Positions 10,754 to 22,009 of a DNA stretch of 64,000 bases are shown here, piece by piece. A program made the position numbers and the translations under genes. This DNA comes from Mimachlamys varia (Eukaryota; Mollusca; Bivalvia; Pectinida; Pectinidae), in the NCBI GenBank assembly GCA_947623455.1, contig OX392538.1:23125001-23189000 (forward strand). Direction: 5' to 3'. A model generated the notes under the pieces. That model had not been told where the DNA came from. It did no database searches and saw only the letters and a program-made list of their open reading frames with translations. Position 1 is the stretch's first letter, and every line of letters starts with the position of its first letter.

Positions 10754-11293
10754 TCATGGTGATAATGGCTTTGTTGAGCAATTAGCAGAGCCTGCGATAT
10801 AACGTTGCTTATAAGGATTCTTGTGTATTTTTGGTATCCAATAAAGACCAGGTAGGTCAGCGTCCTGCTTATTAACCGGTACTTGGAAAGATTGTAATAC
10901 AAAAGCATGGTTCGACAGTATTTCATCTTTCGAAAAACCGGTCAATGAGTAATGAGGGTTACCTAGGTTATCAAGCAGGCATAGTTCTTTTTGCAAGCAA
11001 TGAATGTAATAGCGTTTGCAAACAATTATCCAGTTGTTCGATGCTTTGTCTGCAGACACAATTTCATACCTATCATGCATGTAGATCGTTGAGTGTTGCT
11101 CGAACATCGGGGTCAAGAAATATAGAGACTTTTGTTTAGTTTTCCTTTTTTGACGCAAATTGCTTATTCCTTTCTGAATAGAGGACCTGATCAACTTCAC
11201 CCACTCTGAAAGTGAATCCAATTCAGCATGTTCACGTTTAGTCCATTGTTTGGCGTAATCTTCCGCCGAGTCCATAAAATTCTTGAAATTCAC
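10754..11293 (-). pseudogene. Penelope-type reverse transcriptase, N-terminal part
   Basis: An open stretch of about 179 codons. It shows the region before RT (NFMDSAEDYAKQWTKRE), the first RT motif ADKASNNWIIVCKRYYI, and the second LPGLYWIPKIHKNPYKQRY followed by IAGSANCSTKPLS. These are typical of Penelope-like RT fingers. The catalytic YxDD palm motif and everything after it are missing, because the sequence changes to a dispersed repeat at about 10752. A full RT would need several hundred more residues. The fragment is therefore non-functional. It is preceded by a frameshifted middle region on the same strand. Confidence 0.85.
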
Positions 11294-11442
11294 ATGCCAG
11301 TTGATGGATGGAGTCTCTCAATACTTAGGATATTTCATGAAAAGCTCACGGAGCTTTATATTTGGTATAATATTCAGATTACCAGTTACTATGTGTCCAG
11401 CTGAACATGCTTAAGGAGGGGTCATTCTAAGGTCATCTATAT

Positions 11443-11997
11443 TCAATTGTTGCAATGTTTGTTTGTAATTGAAAAGCTTTGGTGCAATAGGTATCGAATA
11501 ACTGTAGGAAATAATCGGTGAACTTTTATATCGGAAGTACGGTGGTATGTAAGCTTGAACGGACTTTTGGTGAAAGATATTGCTGATGTTAATGGCATAC
11601 CCTTATTAGCAAATTCGACTTTAATGAAATGTCGAGTCGATGGTGCCTCTTGCCTATATATATCCGTTCGCACAGGCTTAAAAGGTCGAATTTCTGCCAC
11701 CTCATCAATAATCTTATAGCGTCTCGACGCTAGTTTCCACAGGTCATCCGGAACATGTTTTAGTTGAGTCATTTGCAGAGTTCGTAATGTAGCCCGGGGG
11801 AGAGAATACAACGTAGTCCTGACGTGGTGTACACCTAATGGTCTTTTTAAAGTATCCATCAGATCTTCAAACTTCACGTTGTATGCCGTCGAACTATTGT
11901 AATGTCGATGGCCATGACTACGCTGGCGTCTCCTTTGAGGGGTAAACAAAGACATTACATTTGTTTGACTGCATCCAGAACTTGATACGTTTCCCAC
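11443..11997 (-). pseudogene. Penelope-like element, region between endonuclease and RT
   Basis: The frame shows GNVSSSGCSQTN, RQRSHGHRHYN, PFKPVRTDIYR and FIKVEFANKG, which I recognise as the conserved linker region of permuted Penelope-like proteins in molluscs. After FANKG (near 11590) the family-like sequence continues in another frame, with ISNIFHQKSVQAYIPPYF and then NYKQTLQQLNI, so a frameshift has occurred. The 3' end of the open frame (after 11590) is therefore not family sequence. No separate catalytic domain is known to me for this region. Confidence 0.7.
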
Positions 11998-12021
11998 TGA
12001 ATCTATACGATCATTGCATCA

Positions 12022-12315
12022 ATATGGCATAGCAGTGCCAAGAAGTCTTATATGGTATTCATCATGCTGTTTACGGTACGGAGTGCTGAATGTGTGATTA
12101 TGTGTAATTGTTTTCCAGAATACGGTTTTGCATGGAAAGAATATAATGGTCGGGAAGGTTGAAATGGTGATATAAACATTGATGCTCGTCCCGGGTAACA
12201 GCCGAACGATGACCATTCATTCTTTGTCGCAATTGGCCTTTGGTTTCACCCACATAAATTAAACCACAAAGCGAACACTCAATACCGTACACAACATTAG
12301 ATGGCTGACAGATTA
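12022..12315 (-). pseudogene. GIY-YIG endonuclease domain of Penelope-like element
   Basis: It encodes VVYGIECSLCGLIYVGETKG followed by QLRQRMNGHRS. This has the GIY strand, a CxxC pair between the two strands, the YVG strand and the conserved Arg in QRM. HRS and YHHF follow and could supply the two His of the CCHH motif reported for Naiad/Chlamys elements. The frame shifts near 12105, then continues FSTPYRKQHDEYHIRLLGTAMPY to a TGA at 12019-12021. The next codons, CNDRIDSVGN, continue in the same frame. The TGA may be a plain nonsense mutation; some Naiad elements are reported to use UGA as selenocysteine, but that is not shown here. Confidence 0.82.
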
Positions 12316-12344
12316 GTGGTTCAAAGCTTCGGGTAGAGTATTTT

Positions 12345-12902
12345 TTATTGTAAGGGAACTATTGCAAGACTTGTCGGTAATAAATATACCACAAGTCTTT
12401 CAATTTTTAATTCCACATTTGGAAATATTATAAAAATCAGAGGTGTCCGAAATATCAAACAGTCAGTGAGACTGACCTTGAATGGTTTAACACGAACAAA
12501 AATGTCAGAATTTTCATAAAAATGCCCACTATCCGAGCTTTGCACATAATTCGAGTTTTTACTGTCCTTAAGGACTATCCGTGGGGTACGTTGTCTTCCA
12601 ATAATGGATCCTGTACCCGTTGAAACCATTAAGGCAGTCTTTTTTATACTGGGCGTCGACTCAGCTAGTATGTATTGCTTGTTCTCAAACGTGGGGACTT
12701 TTTTGAAAGGTCCAAAACGTATAGAGAGACACCATCTATTAAATGGAATTGAGATACTAATGATGAGATAAACTGAGTCAGAAAGTGGTCTAAAGGTGAA
12801 TTGGGCTAAACGTGAATTGGATTTTCTTTCGGAGAGTGTTATCAGAGCTATCAGGCCCTCTATTCTGAAAAAAATCAGCAAATTGTTATTCAAAATGAAC
12901 AC
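12345..12902 (-). other. 185-codon open frame just upstream of the GIY-YIG segment
   Basis: An uninterrupted minus-strand frame, longer than expected by chance in this AT-rich DNA, lying 5' of the endonuclease segment but in another frame. It includes ERKSNSRLAQFTF, TGTGSIIGRQRTPRIV and SDSGHFYENSDIF. I do not recognise the protein. It may be the N-terminal part of the Penelope-like element, separated by a frameshift, or host sequence. No zinc-finger or signal peptide is visible. Confidence 0.3.
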
Positions 12903-12904
12903 TT

Positions 12905-13540
12905 AACAAGTTGATATTTCCTGACCCCCATGTCCGATTCATACTCAATGACCTACATGATAAATATATAGTTATGTCAGTAGACAAGGCATCTAGTAAC
13001 TTGATCACCGATTGATAGTGCTGTAACATTTATTGTTTCCAAAAAGCACTAGGCCTGATTATGGCCAAGGTAACCTTGTCAGGGTTTTCCCTGTCTCGCA
13101 ATGACGCCTAAATTGCCAAAGGACTCCAGAAATTAATAGAAGTTTTACTCTGTATTATCTGTCTCTGGAGTCCCAAGAATCTTTAATTTATTGAAACTGA
13201 GGGTCCCTTCCCTGTCTCCGAACGGATATTTCTTTAGTTCATATTTTGTCCATAGTTCAATAGATTGGGAGTTCTGATTAAGGTTTCATTCATGATTTAG
13301 TATTCTCCGATTTTGATCTCTAAAAGGTTAAGGAAAATAAAAGTATCGAAAAACACAAAAAGCGCATCAACATCGGTTGCGGTTCTACGTTTTCCTGTCT
13401 AAAAATAATATTCTAAATCAAAAATGGCAATTATCTACCACTACCAACGTCAATCAAAATCTCCATAAATGACAAATCGTCTTAGATGAGATACACTACG
13501 CCTCATACATGTTAGCAACTCGACACGGTGATGGCTTTAT
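12905..13540. other. Intron, mostly unassigned
   Basis: A partial copy of the dispersed repeat with TTCATATTTTGTCCATAGTTCAAT lies near 13235-13320. The rest shows no exon or recognised repeat. Confidence 0.4.
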
Positions 13541-13984
13541 GGTCATATATTATTCAAAAGCACTTGGTAGCACTTTATGAAGATAATACAGACATACTTC
13601 GTTGCATAAATTGTACATGATTGAGATATAATGGGAATACTATTACCCATAGGAATTTGAAAACAAAGTACGCAGTGAGCTGTATGTATATTTTGACATA
13701 TCTCATGTTTTGGGGCAACAAAGGAATACATATTTAATTCTGAGCGTGAAGCGTTAGAAGATGCCAAAAAAATTGGTTGTGGCAAGGGCAACATTATCAG
13801 AAAAAGAAAAGATCCCAAATTCATTCACCTCTTACGATCATGTATGGTTGGCAGCAGGAACACTCCCTAGCTCCAGGGAAGGTTCTGCTGGGAGCTTTGG
13901 GATATGTTTAAATGTGAAGCATGTTTGGTTTGTTTTTATTTTAGTCCTATCAAAATCAAGTCATTAAAGTACGGCCCCAGGTGT

Positions 13985-14275
13985 GTGATGTGAGTGCGTG
14001 TTGATTGTGTAATTGGGAGGCTTTAATATGTCGATACGAGTCTCTATACGATCGAACTTGCTTGGATGTGACCACGATTTGCATGGCAGGTGTCGTCGAT
14101 GCAGCAGAAGACGCTTACTCTTCCGGAACACCTGGTCTTATTGGTCTTATTCCCTTTTGCTTTTACGAGAGTTTCCATGTAAAAATATCCTTTGTTCCTA
14201 TTTTGCCTCTAGTTAAATCGATTGTGAGTTCAGATTATGGTTTTGTTGAAGCTTTGGTATTATCTGATTATTTTT
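13985..14275. repeat. Dispersed repeat (copy 2)
   Basis: The segment from GTCGTCGATGCAGCAGAAGA through CTTACTCTTCCGGAACACC to TTTGGTATTATCTG (14085-14275) matches the copy at 10555-10750. The left part (13985-14045, GTGTGATGTGAGTGCGTG) belongs to the family also seen at 15770 and 37130. Both open frames over it are repeat-derived. Confidence 0.8.
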
Positions 14276-14714
14276 TTTTAAACCATTTAAAGTGCTACCA
14301 CACTGAAATATGCGCAAACCAAATCGAGTGACAGTGACCGTTGGAACTGGTAATCGACCTATATTCTATAGAACATCGATCGATTAGCAGTACCTCGTGT
14401 CAAATATTTTGGACTATTGCACAGACACCCTAGATATATTTGTATAATCTTAAGCGAACGTCAAGGCCTACTGTCGTCAAGTCAATTTGTTTATGCTATG
14501 ATAAAGATGTTTTGTTTGTGTATATCGAGTTAGTTAAGAGGCTTAATTTATTAATTAAATGTATTCAGATTATATCTGATCTATCACGTAAAACGAACCA
14601 ATCTTACTTTACGTGCTGATAGAAAGGGTAGATAGCGATCCTTTGAATTATGAACTCTAAATCAATATATATTCATTTAAACGTTAAGGCACTTTGCAAC
14701 ATTTGTTTGTGTGT

Positions 14715-14794
14715 GGTATCTTTATCCGAAGAAGCAAATACCCCATGGACATATGGTATCTTTATCCGAAGAAGCAAATACCCCATGGACATAT
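14715..14794. repeat. Perfect 40-bp tandem duplication
   Basis: GGTATCTTTATCCGAAGAAG and the following 20 bases occur twice head to tail, at 14715-14754 and 14755-14794, without mismatch. This indicates a recent local duplication. Confidence 0.95.
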
Positions 14795-15369
14795 AACCTA
14801 CTGTAGACTTGAGTCCATTGTCTAGATCTAAAAGGATATCAAATTTAGTTTATATCTTCAAACATTAAATACACAAGTTAAAAACCCTCCTGTTTAAGTT
14901 ATAAATTTTCTAGATGTTAGATATCCCAGATGTCAAAATGTGGTATCGTTTGAATACTCTTAACTTCAATCTAGCTTTGCCTTTAATTGTCGATATCTGT
15001 TTGACGTTCTAGGGAATTTAAAAAGCACATATTTAGAGATTATTCAAGAAAGTTTTCTTCTGCATCCAGAATTAAAGTGTTATTTGTATACACCATTGTG
15101 ATAATTGTACGACGCCGACAAGGAGACGGAACCAAAAGTCCTTCTCTTAGGGGCGAGGGGGCAGCAAAAACATTCTTACGCCATTGACAATTTGAATCAC
15201 AAAAATAAATGAAACCGAACGAGAAAAGGTTAAAATCTGTTCAAACCAAAAGGATACCCGGTTACGTTGGTAAATTATGATATCCCAGTTATGGCCTGAT
15301 CGATCATGGGCCGTTTGTATAGACACCAAACATGATACTGTAAGTTTGAGCCTACATAAAATTGCCATC

Positions 15370-15690
15370 AGAGGGAATTGGTTTGCTGGAGCCTCCATAG
15401 CCACAGTTAATCTCATTTGAGTAGTGGCACGGTACTTAATATACACATTTTCGTAGTACCCGATTTGAGATTATACAGAACTAGTTTAATGCTACTTCTA
15501 GATTAATAAATTGAAGGGGTTTTACGGACCTGACCCTTCTGCTTCTACATAAGTTTAGAAATTTCGGATTCCTACCTTTTGGCCCCTAGCATCACTGAAG
15601 AGTCCCAGGACGAAACAGCTGTATGATGCAGTTTAATTCATTTTTTCGGCATACTGTATCTATTACTAAATTTAAGAGGTGCAGCATATG
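15370..15690. repeat. Dispersed repeat S (copy 1)
   Basis: It runs from GCTGGAGCCTCCATAGCCAC through TTAATCTCATTTGAGTAGTG and GGGGTTTTACGGACCTGACC to CTGTATCTATTACTAAATTT. A second long copy is at 41845-42140 and a partial one at 17745-17835. The minus-strand open frame at 15147-15446 overlaps it and is not accepted as a gene. Confidence 0.85.
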
Positions 15691-15714
15691 TGTGTGTTAC
15701 GTGATCTTTGATTA

Positions 15715-15900
15715 TATTTTGTTTTACGTCCTATTGACAGCTAAGGTGATTTAAGAACGGGCTCCCGGTGCATGCGATCCGAGTGGATGTGTTGTGTGTT
15801 GGTAGCCTGTGTATTTGGGAGGCGGCGCTGGTATGCCCTTGTTAAGCTACCTTGCCGTAGAGCCGAATTCGTGCCAAAGTAGTATTGCTAAAACCGACTG
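15715..15900. repeat. Dispersed repeat with SINE-like tail motif
   Basis: It starts GTTTTACGTCCTATTGACAGC and continues with CGGGCTCCCGGTGCATGCGA and a GTGTATTTGGGAGGC block. A related copy lies at 37080-37210. The TTTACGTCCTATTAACAGCC motif is shared with the tails of the tRNA-like SINEs listed below. Confidence 0.65.
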
Positions 15901-16850
15901 CATTTTATTGGTGTAAGCATAACCAATCAAATGACAGTGAGTAATTTAAAAGCGAACCACACTCCGTTGGTCTAGAGGTCATTTACTGGTGACCGTTGTC
16001 GCCTCCTTAATTCACACTCCAATAGAATTGTCTAATTGATGACATCTGTAGCTACTTATTCTATTGTTTTCATTTATTTTGAAAAGAATAAACACGAACG
16101 GCATGTCGTTAGATGGTAAGTTTAGACCCAAGATGACTTTCGTTAGGTATATTGTCTATTTTTTATTTTCATCGACCACATCAGGTTTGTCTACTCGAAA
16201 ATACATATCATGTTTATTGCAGTAGCCTCCTCGTGTATAGATGTCCTTGGAACTACGGGTTGGTGTAGAAAAACGCTATAAAGCATCAGACCGGTGTTAA
16301 CGATGTTGAAGAAGCAATTGTTCATGCATAAATTTCCGATGGAGTTAAAAATGTATATCAGGGTTTCGAGCAAGCGAAGGGGGCGATACACTCCTGAGTT
16401 AACAAGAGGTCGATAGGACCTGTATCTCTCCTAGGTAATAAGCAATTCAGTCATATAACAAGGAGTTCACAATTGCAAAACATATTTTGAAATATTTCCC
16501 TTATTTGGTTCTTATGGTCACAAGGAGTTGAAACTCGCCGTTTCACGAAATTGAGTCATTTTCACTAAAGGATCACTAAAGCAACAGAAATGAGTAGCGT
16601 AAAGTTAATTTTCCATTTAGGGCTAATACAACTATCCCAAGGAGTCGAACAACCTTGTTGAATTTAAGAAAATATTAACATCACAATGATGTATACCGAA
16701 TCTATAGCTGAAATCAATAGAAATCTGGAATTAAGGAGGAGTAGCGTTTTAAAGGAAAAAGTTCGCGGACGGACGTCACACGCCGCCTATAAGGTATACA
16801 AATGAAGATTCACACCGAACACATTTGAAGGCACAAAACATGCATGGAAG
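15901..16850. other. Intron, no recognised gene
   Basis: Several short open frames, including 16191-16391 on the minus strand, lack splice sites of the right phase and family motifs. No named repeat was recognised. Confidence 0.4.
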
Positions 16851-18150
16851 CACGTCCTTGCTCTTCTGAAACACCTGGTCCTATTCTCTTGTACTTATCC
16901 AAGGGTCTCAATGTCAATATTTCCTTTGTTCGAATGTCTCCCCTATTTTAATCGATTTTGAGTTCAAATTGTGTTTTTTTTGACGCTTCGGTATTCACTC
17001 ATTTTTATTAGATGATAATTAGAACTGACCTTTGGGTATGGCCACAACCCTAGGGATATACAATTATTTATTGAGTGACCACTTCGATATTCCCTTACCA
17101 TAATTAAAGGTATATGTAGAGTGCGTGTATTTATTGGAGATGTATTTCTGTTTCCTCCACCTGAGACACGAAAACAACAAAATAATATCTGCATCAAACA
17201 TTTGCTACTTTTAACTGATTTTGCTTTTCTGTGCATTGTATTGCATCACCTTACTGAAAAACTCTTAGCATTTAGAGTAAATAACAACAGCTGGTTCACT
17301 CATTGTCAGTGTAAAAATATGTACATATAGTGACCTTTGTAAAGGTACAAAGGAGTAAGACAAAAGGGCACCCGCCATGAGAACCAAGTCAACATTCGCA
17401 ATCACAAGTAAGCACATTTACAAATGAGCATACCCAAAAACTTCCATCTAAATAACAAAAAAGGATCACAAATTCTCAATGAGACAAGATTGCGACCATA
17501 AAATTGTACAACTTGCTCTTGTTTTTCATCAACCTGCAACTCTCGAACCCCTGTGTAACGAGCTTACTATGGTTTGCTTGTCAGCAGTCGGCATATATCA
17601 GGTAAATCTCGACATGTAAAGCACGCCCTATAATAAAGAATTAACTGCGATAACACAATAGGCTGGGGAATCAGTGATATTACTATTAAGGAAGGGAGAG
17701 TTCAAGGTAGGAAAATTGAAATCGTCACGTTTATCGCATGGCTTAGTTATACAGAACAAGTTCAAATTTACTTCTAAATTCATAAATTAAAAGGGTTGTA
17801 CGCACCTGACCCTTTTGCTTCTCCATTAGTTTAGAAAGTTTGGAAACTAACACCTGGTATTATTCTCTTGTATTTTTGCAAGAGTCTCCAAGTGAATCTT
17901 TCCTTTGTCCATATTTTGCCCCTGGTTTAATCGATTTTGAGTTTGGATTATGATTTTGTTAACGCTTCGGTATTCTCTTATTCATTTGGATCCCATCTGT
18001 TGGCCCCTAACATCACTGACGAGTCGCGGAAGAACGAAACAGCTGCATGATGCAGTTTCATTAATTTTTTTGTGTCGGCTCCGACGGATGTCGGAAAGGC
18101 GGCACATGGGGGTTACTTTTCCGACGGCGACGACGGCGTCAACAATGTTA
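16850..18150. repeat. Cluster of dispersed repeats
   Basis: Copies of the AACACCTGGT..TTTAATCGATTTTGAG repeat lie at 16855-17005 and 17850-17985. Part of repeat S lies at 17745-17835, and another S-type piece with ACATCACTGACGAGTC and GATGCAGTTTCATTAATTTTTT lies at 18005-18070. The segment between 17010 and 17740 has no recognised feature. Confidence 0.65.
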
Positions 18151-18480
18151 AAGTTTTGCGTTTAGCTCTGTTTCTGACAAAGATACATCAACCAAACCTC
18201 AATCATAGATGAAGCATGGGTAGTAGAGCCTACTGGGCTAAAAAATCATGAATTTCTGCTTTTTTGGGGTAAAAATCTAAAATTTCTTGAATTACAACGT
18301 TAAAGTTTTGCGTTTAGCTCTTGCATATTAGGCCGTTTCTGACTTAGTGTAAAAGCTTCAGCCACCAAACTTGGTATGTAGGTGTATTATGACAAAGCGG
18401 GAAATGCGACACATATAATTACGCGTAATTCTTCTTTGGTATACTGTATCTATTACTAAATTTAAAAGGTGCAGCATGTG
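18140..18480. repeat. ~158-bp core repeated twice
   Basis: GTTAAAGTTTTGCGTTTAGCTC followed by TTTCTGAC occurs near 18145 and 18302. The CTGTATCTATTACTAAATTTA and GGTGCAGCATGTG block that follows (18428-18490) is the end module also present at 15650, 42113 and (inverted) 54395. Confidence 0.7.
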
Positions 18481-18489
18481 TGTGTTACA

Positions 18490-19790
18490 TATCCTTAGTA
18501 TTAGGCTGTCCATGTTGGTCATAGTATAAACAGAGATCGAAGAAAGCAGCTGCTGCAGCAGCAGAAAGGTCTGTTGTGTCCATTATTTCAATTTCAGAAG
18601 GGTATATATTATATGATCGACGTGGTCAGCAATATTGTTTTTGTTTATAGACAACACAACGTCGATATATATCTTAATGAAATTAAAAGATTAGGCAAGC
18701 TTGGGCTACATTTCCTGATTAGCTCTTCCACTAATTCAGTCTCGTATGGAAAATTAAAACAAGTCAGCTAAGAGTGAGGCACATTTTGTTCCCATGATAA
18801 TGCAAGCCATGGCATCCGGGAAGAAACTAAATTCAATTAACAAAAATATTGGGAAATCAAGGGAACCAGAAATGAATATGTAAAAAATCAAGAACCAATT
18901 GACCTTAACAGTCATCTGACTATGACAGATAATGCACGGTATTCTTCAATTCAAGAGTGTGAAGGTTTTCAAACTGGCCGCCATAACGGCCATAGTTGAT
19001 TTCGGATTGACTCACTAAATGAGAGCTGTTGTCCTGGAACAACGCAGAATTATTTCTGGCATATTTTAACACAATAACACTGGGGATAGTTTAGCTGAGG
19101 TTTTAAATGTGTTTTTTTTAAGATAGCGGGCAATAGTGGAGTTAGGACCACAGTAAAACTGAGGAAAGTTTAGCTGAGGTTTTAAATGTGTTTTTCAAGA
19201 TAGCGGCGATAGTGTAGTTAGGATAGGCCAAAAGACAATTCCACTGGATCACGACCATTTCCGGATCTTTTTGGTTAAGTTCGATCCTACTGGTGGAACT
19301 CGAGAAAACATTTTTGAATGTGAACTGTTTATGCACGGCAGATGACAACGGTCAACGCAGGATAGCAATAGGTCTTTTGGGGCCTTTTGATTAAAGATGA
19401 CCTAAAGTAGAACGTATAATACATAATACATGCGACGCTTCTAAAACTTAGTTTTACAACGGTGTTGATTGCTTCGGGTTAAACTCCACGCATCGGCTAC
19501 GTTGTTAAGAAGAACACCAAATGACACACTAACAAACAATGAGAAAAATAAACGATATCGGTATATAAATGGACTCCTGCTTGTCTGCACGGGTATAATT
19601 ATTGTGGAATGTTTCCATCGTTTAAAACACCAACTAGCTAACGAAATGAGTTGTTCCAATGACTTTTTTAAACACTATAGTAGTCTGTCTCACCAAGACA
19701 TCAGCATGAATATGAACAGTTTCATGGGTATTTTATGAACACATTGGAGATATTCTTAGTCATTTTTGGCTTCAGAAATACTTGCTAAAT
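18490..19790. other. Unassigned, with a ~78-bp tandem duplication
   Basis: GTTTAGCTGAGGTTTTAAATGTG recurs at about 19088 and 19168 with AAGATAGCGG(G)C following, which is a local duplication. A short CTGCTGCAGCAGCAG run lies near 18549. No supported exon was seen. Confidence 0.5.
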
Positions 19791-19799
19791 ATCACTTAC

Positions 19800-19881
19800 C
19801 TTTTCCATAGATTATAAACATGAAAGTGACGAAAAACAGAAACTTGTGTGATTCCGGGATGAGTTTTCTGTCAGTCATCAT
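19800..19881 (-). CDS. Exon 1 (signal peptide) of secreted module-repeat protein
   Basis: A minus-strand first coding exon. Starting at the first of two adjacent ATGs (19881), it encodes 27 residues plus one base: a short polar lead with Arg/Lys, then a strongly hydrophobic FLFFVTFMFIIYG core and GK. The exon ends with a near-perfect donor GGAAAAG|GTAAGTG in phase 1. Joining to the next phase-1 exon (9700-9407) gives YGKA|HCG, a good signal-peptidase context (small residue at -1). The product should enter the secretory pathway. The intron that follows is about 10 kb and hosts the Penelope-like element. No TATA box was recognised upstream. Confidence 0.7.
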
Positions 19882-19889
19882 GTTTCGCT

Positions 19890-20750
19890 ATGCCTGCCAA
19901 TCGACCTGTTCAAAGTCTCATGGTGCGACAGAGTATAGAATGTTCAGAGAAAGCACGTAGACTTGGCTAATTAACTATGCTTCCTTGGCTTTTATGACTC
20001 GACTAATTATTCACATGACAACGACTGATTTTCGTGAAATGGTATCCAAATATAGTAAACATCAACACAATGTAAATTCGCTTGATTATATATGCTACTG
20101 GAAGAAGATGTTAATATTTTATCCAGAGTTTCTAAAAGCACAACTTATATAATCCCTTTGAAAGACAATATATGCAATGCCATCAATTCACTATAATGGA
20201 ATTTAACAAGCTTCGATGGTTCTGACATTTTAAGTACCTGAACAAGTCAAGAAAACATATATCGCTATGTTAGTATTGCTTCGTATTTATTACCTTTGTA
20301 ATATATCTCTTTAAAATACTGTATTCATTATATTCATACCATGTACATATTACCTTCACTTTAATAGTAAAAATCGAACAGTAATCGGGACTTGAGAGCA
20401 TTACTTGGCCTATTTTTCAAGCTACCCATCCAAAGACATTCACTGCTTTCGGAAGACCTCGGGTACTATCTTTACAACATTGCCAAACGTTCGGTTAGAA
20501 CCAATAATAGCAACAAATATGTAGCCCTTAATTACTGAGCCTTTAAATGTATTTAGATGTACACAAGAAACATTCAGTTTAAAACTATATAATGATTATA
20601 TTTGCATTCAGATTTTCCATCCGAATTGTTTAGTGAAATATTGCATAATGGATGACGTAACACACACATGTGCATAATGTAACAATAGGTCTGAGCAAAT
20701 CGATGGAATGGAATTGTGAAAGAACTGGGAGATGACAATGTCAAGGTATA
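19890..20750. other. Region 5' of the secreted-protein gene
   Basis: This is the upstream flank of the minus-strand gene. No recognised gene, repeat or clear core promoter motif was found. The sequence is AT-rich throughout. Confidence 0.35.
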
Positions 20751-20756
20751 TTTTTA

Positions 20757-22008
20757 GGTCATCTGACCCGAAGGGTCAAGATGACCTATTGCCATCATGC
20801 TTCGTCCGTCGTCGTCCGCCGTCCGCCGTCCGCCGTCCGTAAACTTTTCCTTTAACAATCTTCTTCTTAGTAACCAAAAGGCTCTAGGTGTTGATATTTG
20901 GCCAGTAGGCACCTGGGATTGAGTGCTACAAAGTTTCCTCATTTCAATGACCTTGACCTGTTTTCAAGGTCACAGGGGTCAAATATGTAAAAACCTTTAA
21001 CAATCTTCTTCTCAGTAACCAAAAGGTCTAGGGTAATGATATTTGGCCAGTAGGCACCTGGGATAGAGTGCTACAAAGTTTCCTCATATCGATGACCTTG
21101 ACTAACTTTCAAGGTCACAGGGGTCAAATATGTAAAAAAGCGTTTGACAATATTTTCCTCACTAACCAATAGGCCATGGGTGATCATATTTGGCCAGTAG
21201 GTACCTGGGATAGAGTGTTCTAAAGTTTCCTCATATAAATGACCTTGACCTACTTTCAAGGTCACAGGGGTCAAATATGTTAAAAAATCTACACAACATT
21301 ATCTAATGAACCGAATGATCTAGACCGATGATACTTGCATATATTATATGTAGACTGGCAATGCAAATCTTTTTCTGATATATTGTGTTTAGGTCAAAGT
21401 TCAACTTTAAGCGCTGGACGGGGTCAAAGGTTCACTGGGGCTATAATGGGTAAAATGTTTTAAGAATCTTCTCCTCAAGTTCCATAAGCCCCAGGGTCCT
21501 GATATTTGACCAGTGGGTACCTGGGAAGGAGTGCTATAAAGTTTCCTCATATAAATGACCTTGACCTACTTTCAAGGTCACAGGGGTCAAATATGTTAAA
21601 AAATCACCACAACATTATCTAAACAGTCGTTTGATCTAGAGCGTTGATACTTGGGTATGTTTTGTAGACCAACATTGCAAATTTTTTTCTAATATATTGT
21701 GTTTAGGTCAAAGGTCAACTTTGAGCACTGGACAGGGTCAAAGGTTAACATGGGTTATAATGGGTAAAAGCTTTAAGAATCTTCTTATCTATTAAGTTCC
21801 ATAAGCCCCAGGGTCCAATATTTGGCCAGTGCATACCTGGGAGGGAGTGCTATAAAGTTTTCTCATATAAATGACCTTGACCTACTTTCAAGGAGGTCAA
21901 ATCTTTTAAAAATTAACTTTTACATAACATTATCTAAAGAACACACTCATTATGATTAGTCTTAACTTTGATTACAGGTGAGCGATACAGGCCCTCTGGG
22001 CCTCTTGT
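20757..22008. mobile_element. Tandem-core element with hairpin ends (copy A)
   Basis: It opens with a near-palindrome, GGTCATCTGACCC, then GAA, then GGGTCAAGATGACC (20757-20786). A GTCCGCCGTCC mini-repeat follows, then about seven diverged cores of about 145 bp, each with AACAATCTTCTTCT, TTTGGCCAGTAGG, ACCTGGGA and CAAGGTCACAGGGGTCAAAT. It ends with GGTGAGCGATACAGGCCC and GGGCCTCTTGT. There is no ORF. Terminal hairpins plus tandem cores recall non-autonomous Helentron-type (Pearl/MINE-like) elements of bivalves, but that placement is an inference. Confidence 0.85.
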
Positions 22009-22009
22009 T

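Larger units (their letters stand above)
10752..12330 (-). mobile_element. Penelope-like element with N-terminal GIY-YIG, 3' truncated
   Basis: On the minus strand, three decayed segments lie in the order GIY-YIG endonuclease (12310-12098), middle region (11997-11443) and RT N-terminus (11293-10754). In classical Penelope elements the GIY-YIG domain follows the RT. The order here is that of the permuted Naiad/Chlamys-type Penelope-like clade described in invertebrates and algae. Frameshifts near 12105 and 11590 and a TGA at 12019-12021 interrupt the frame. The copy ends just after the RT CSTKPLS motif, where an unrelated repeat begins. It lies in the first intron of the minus-strand secreted-protein gene. 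Confidence 0.85.

Noticed and set aside
15147..15446. 99-codon minus frame
   Set aside because: It overlaps repeat S, which recurs at 41.8 kb with frame-breaking changes.
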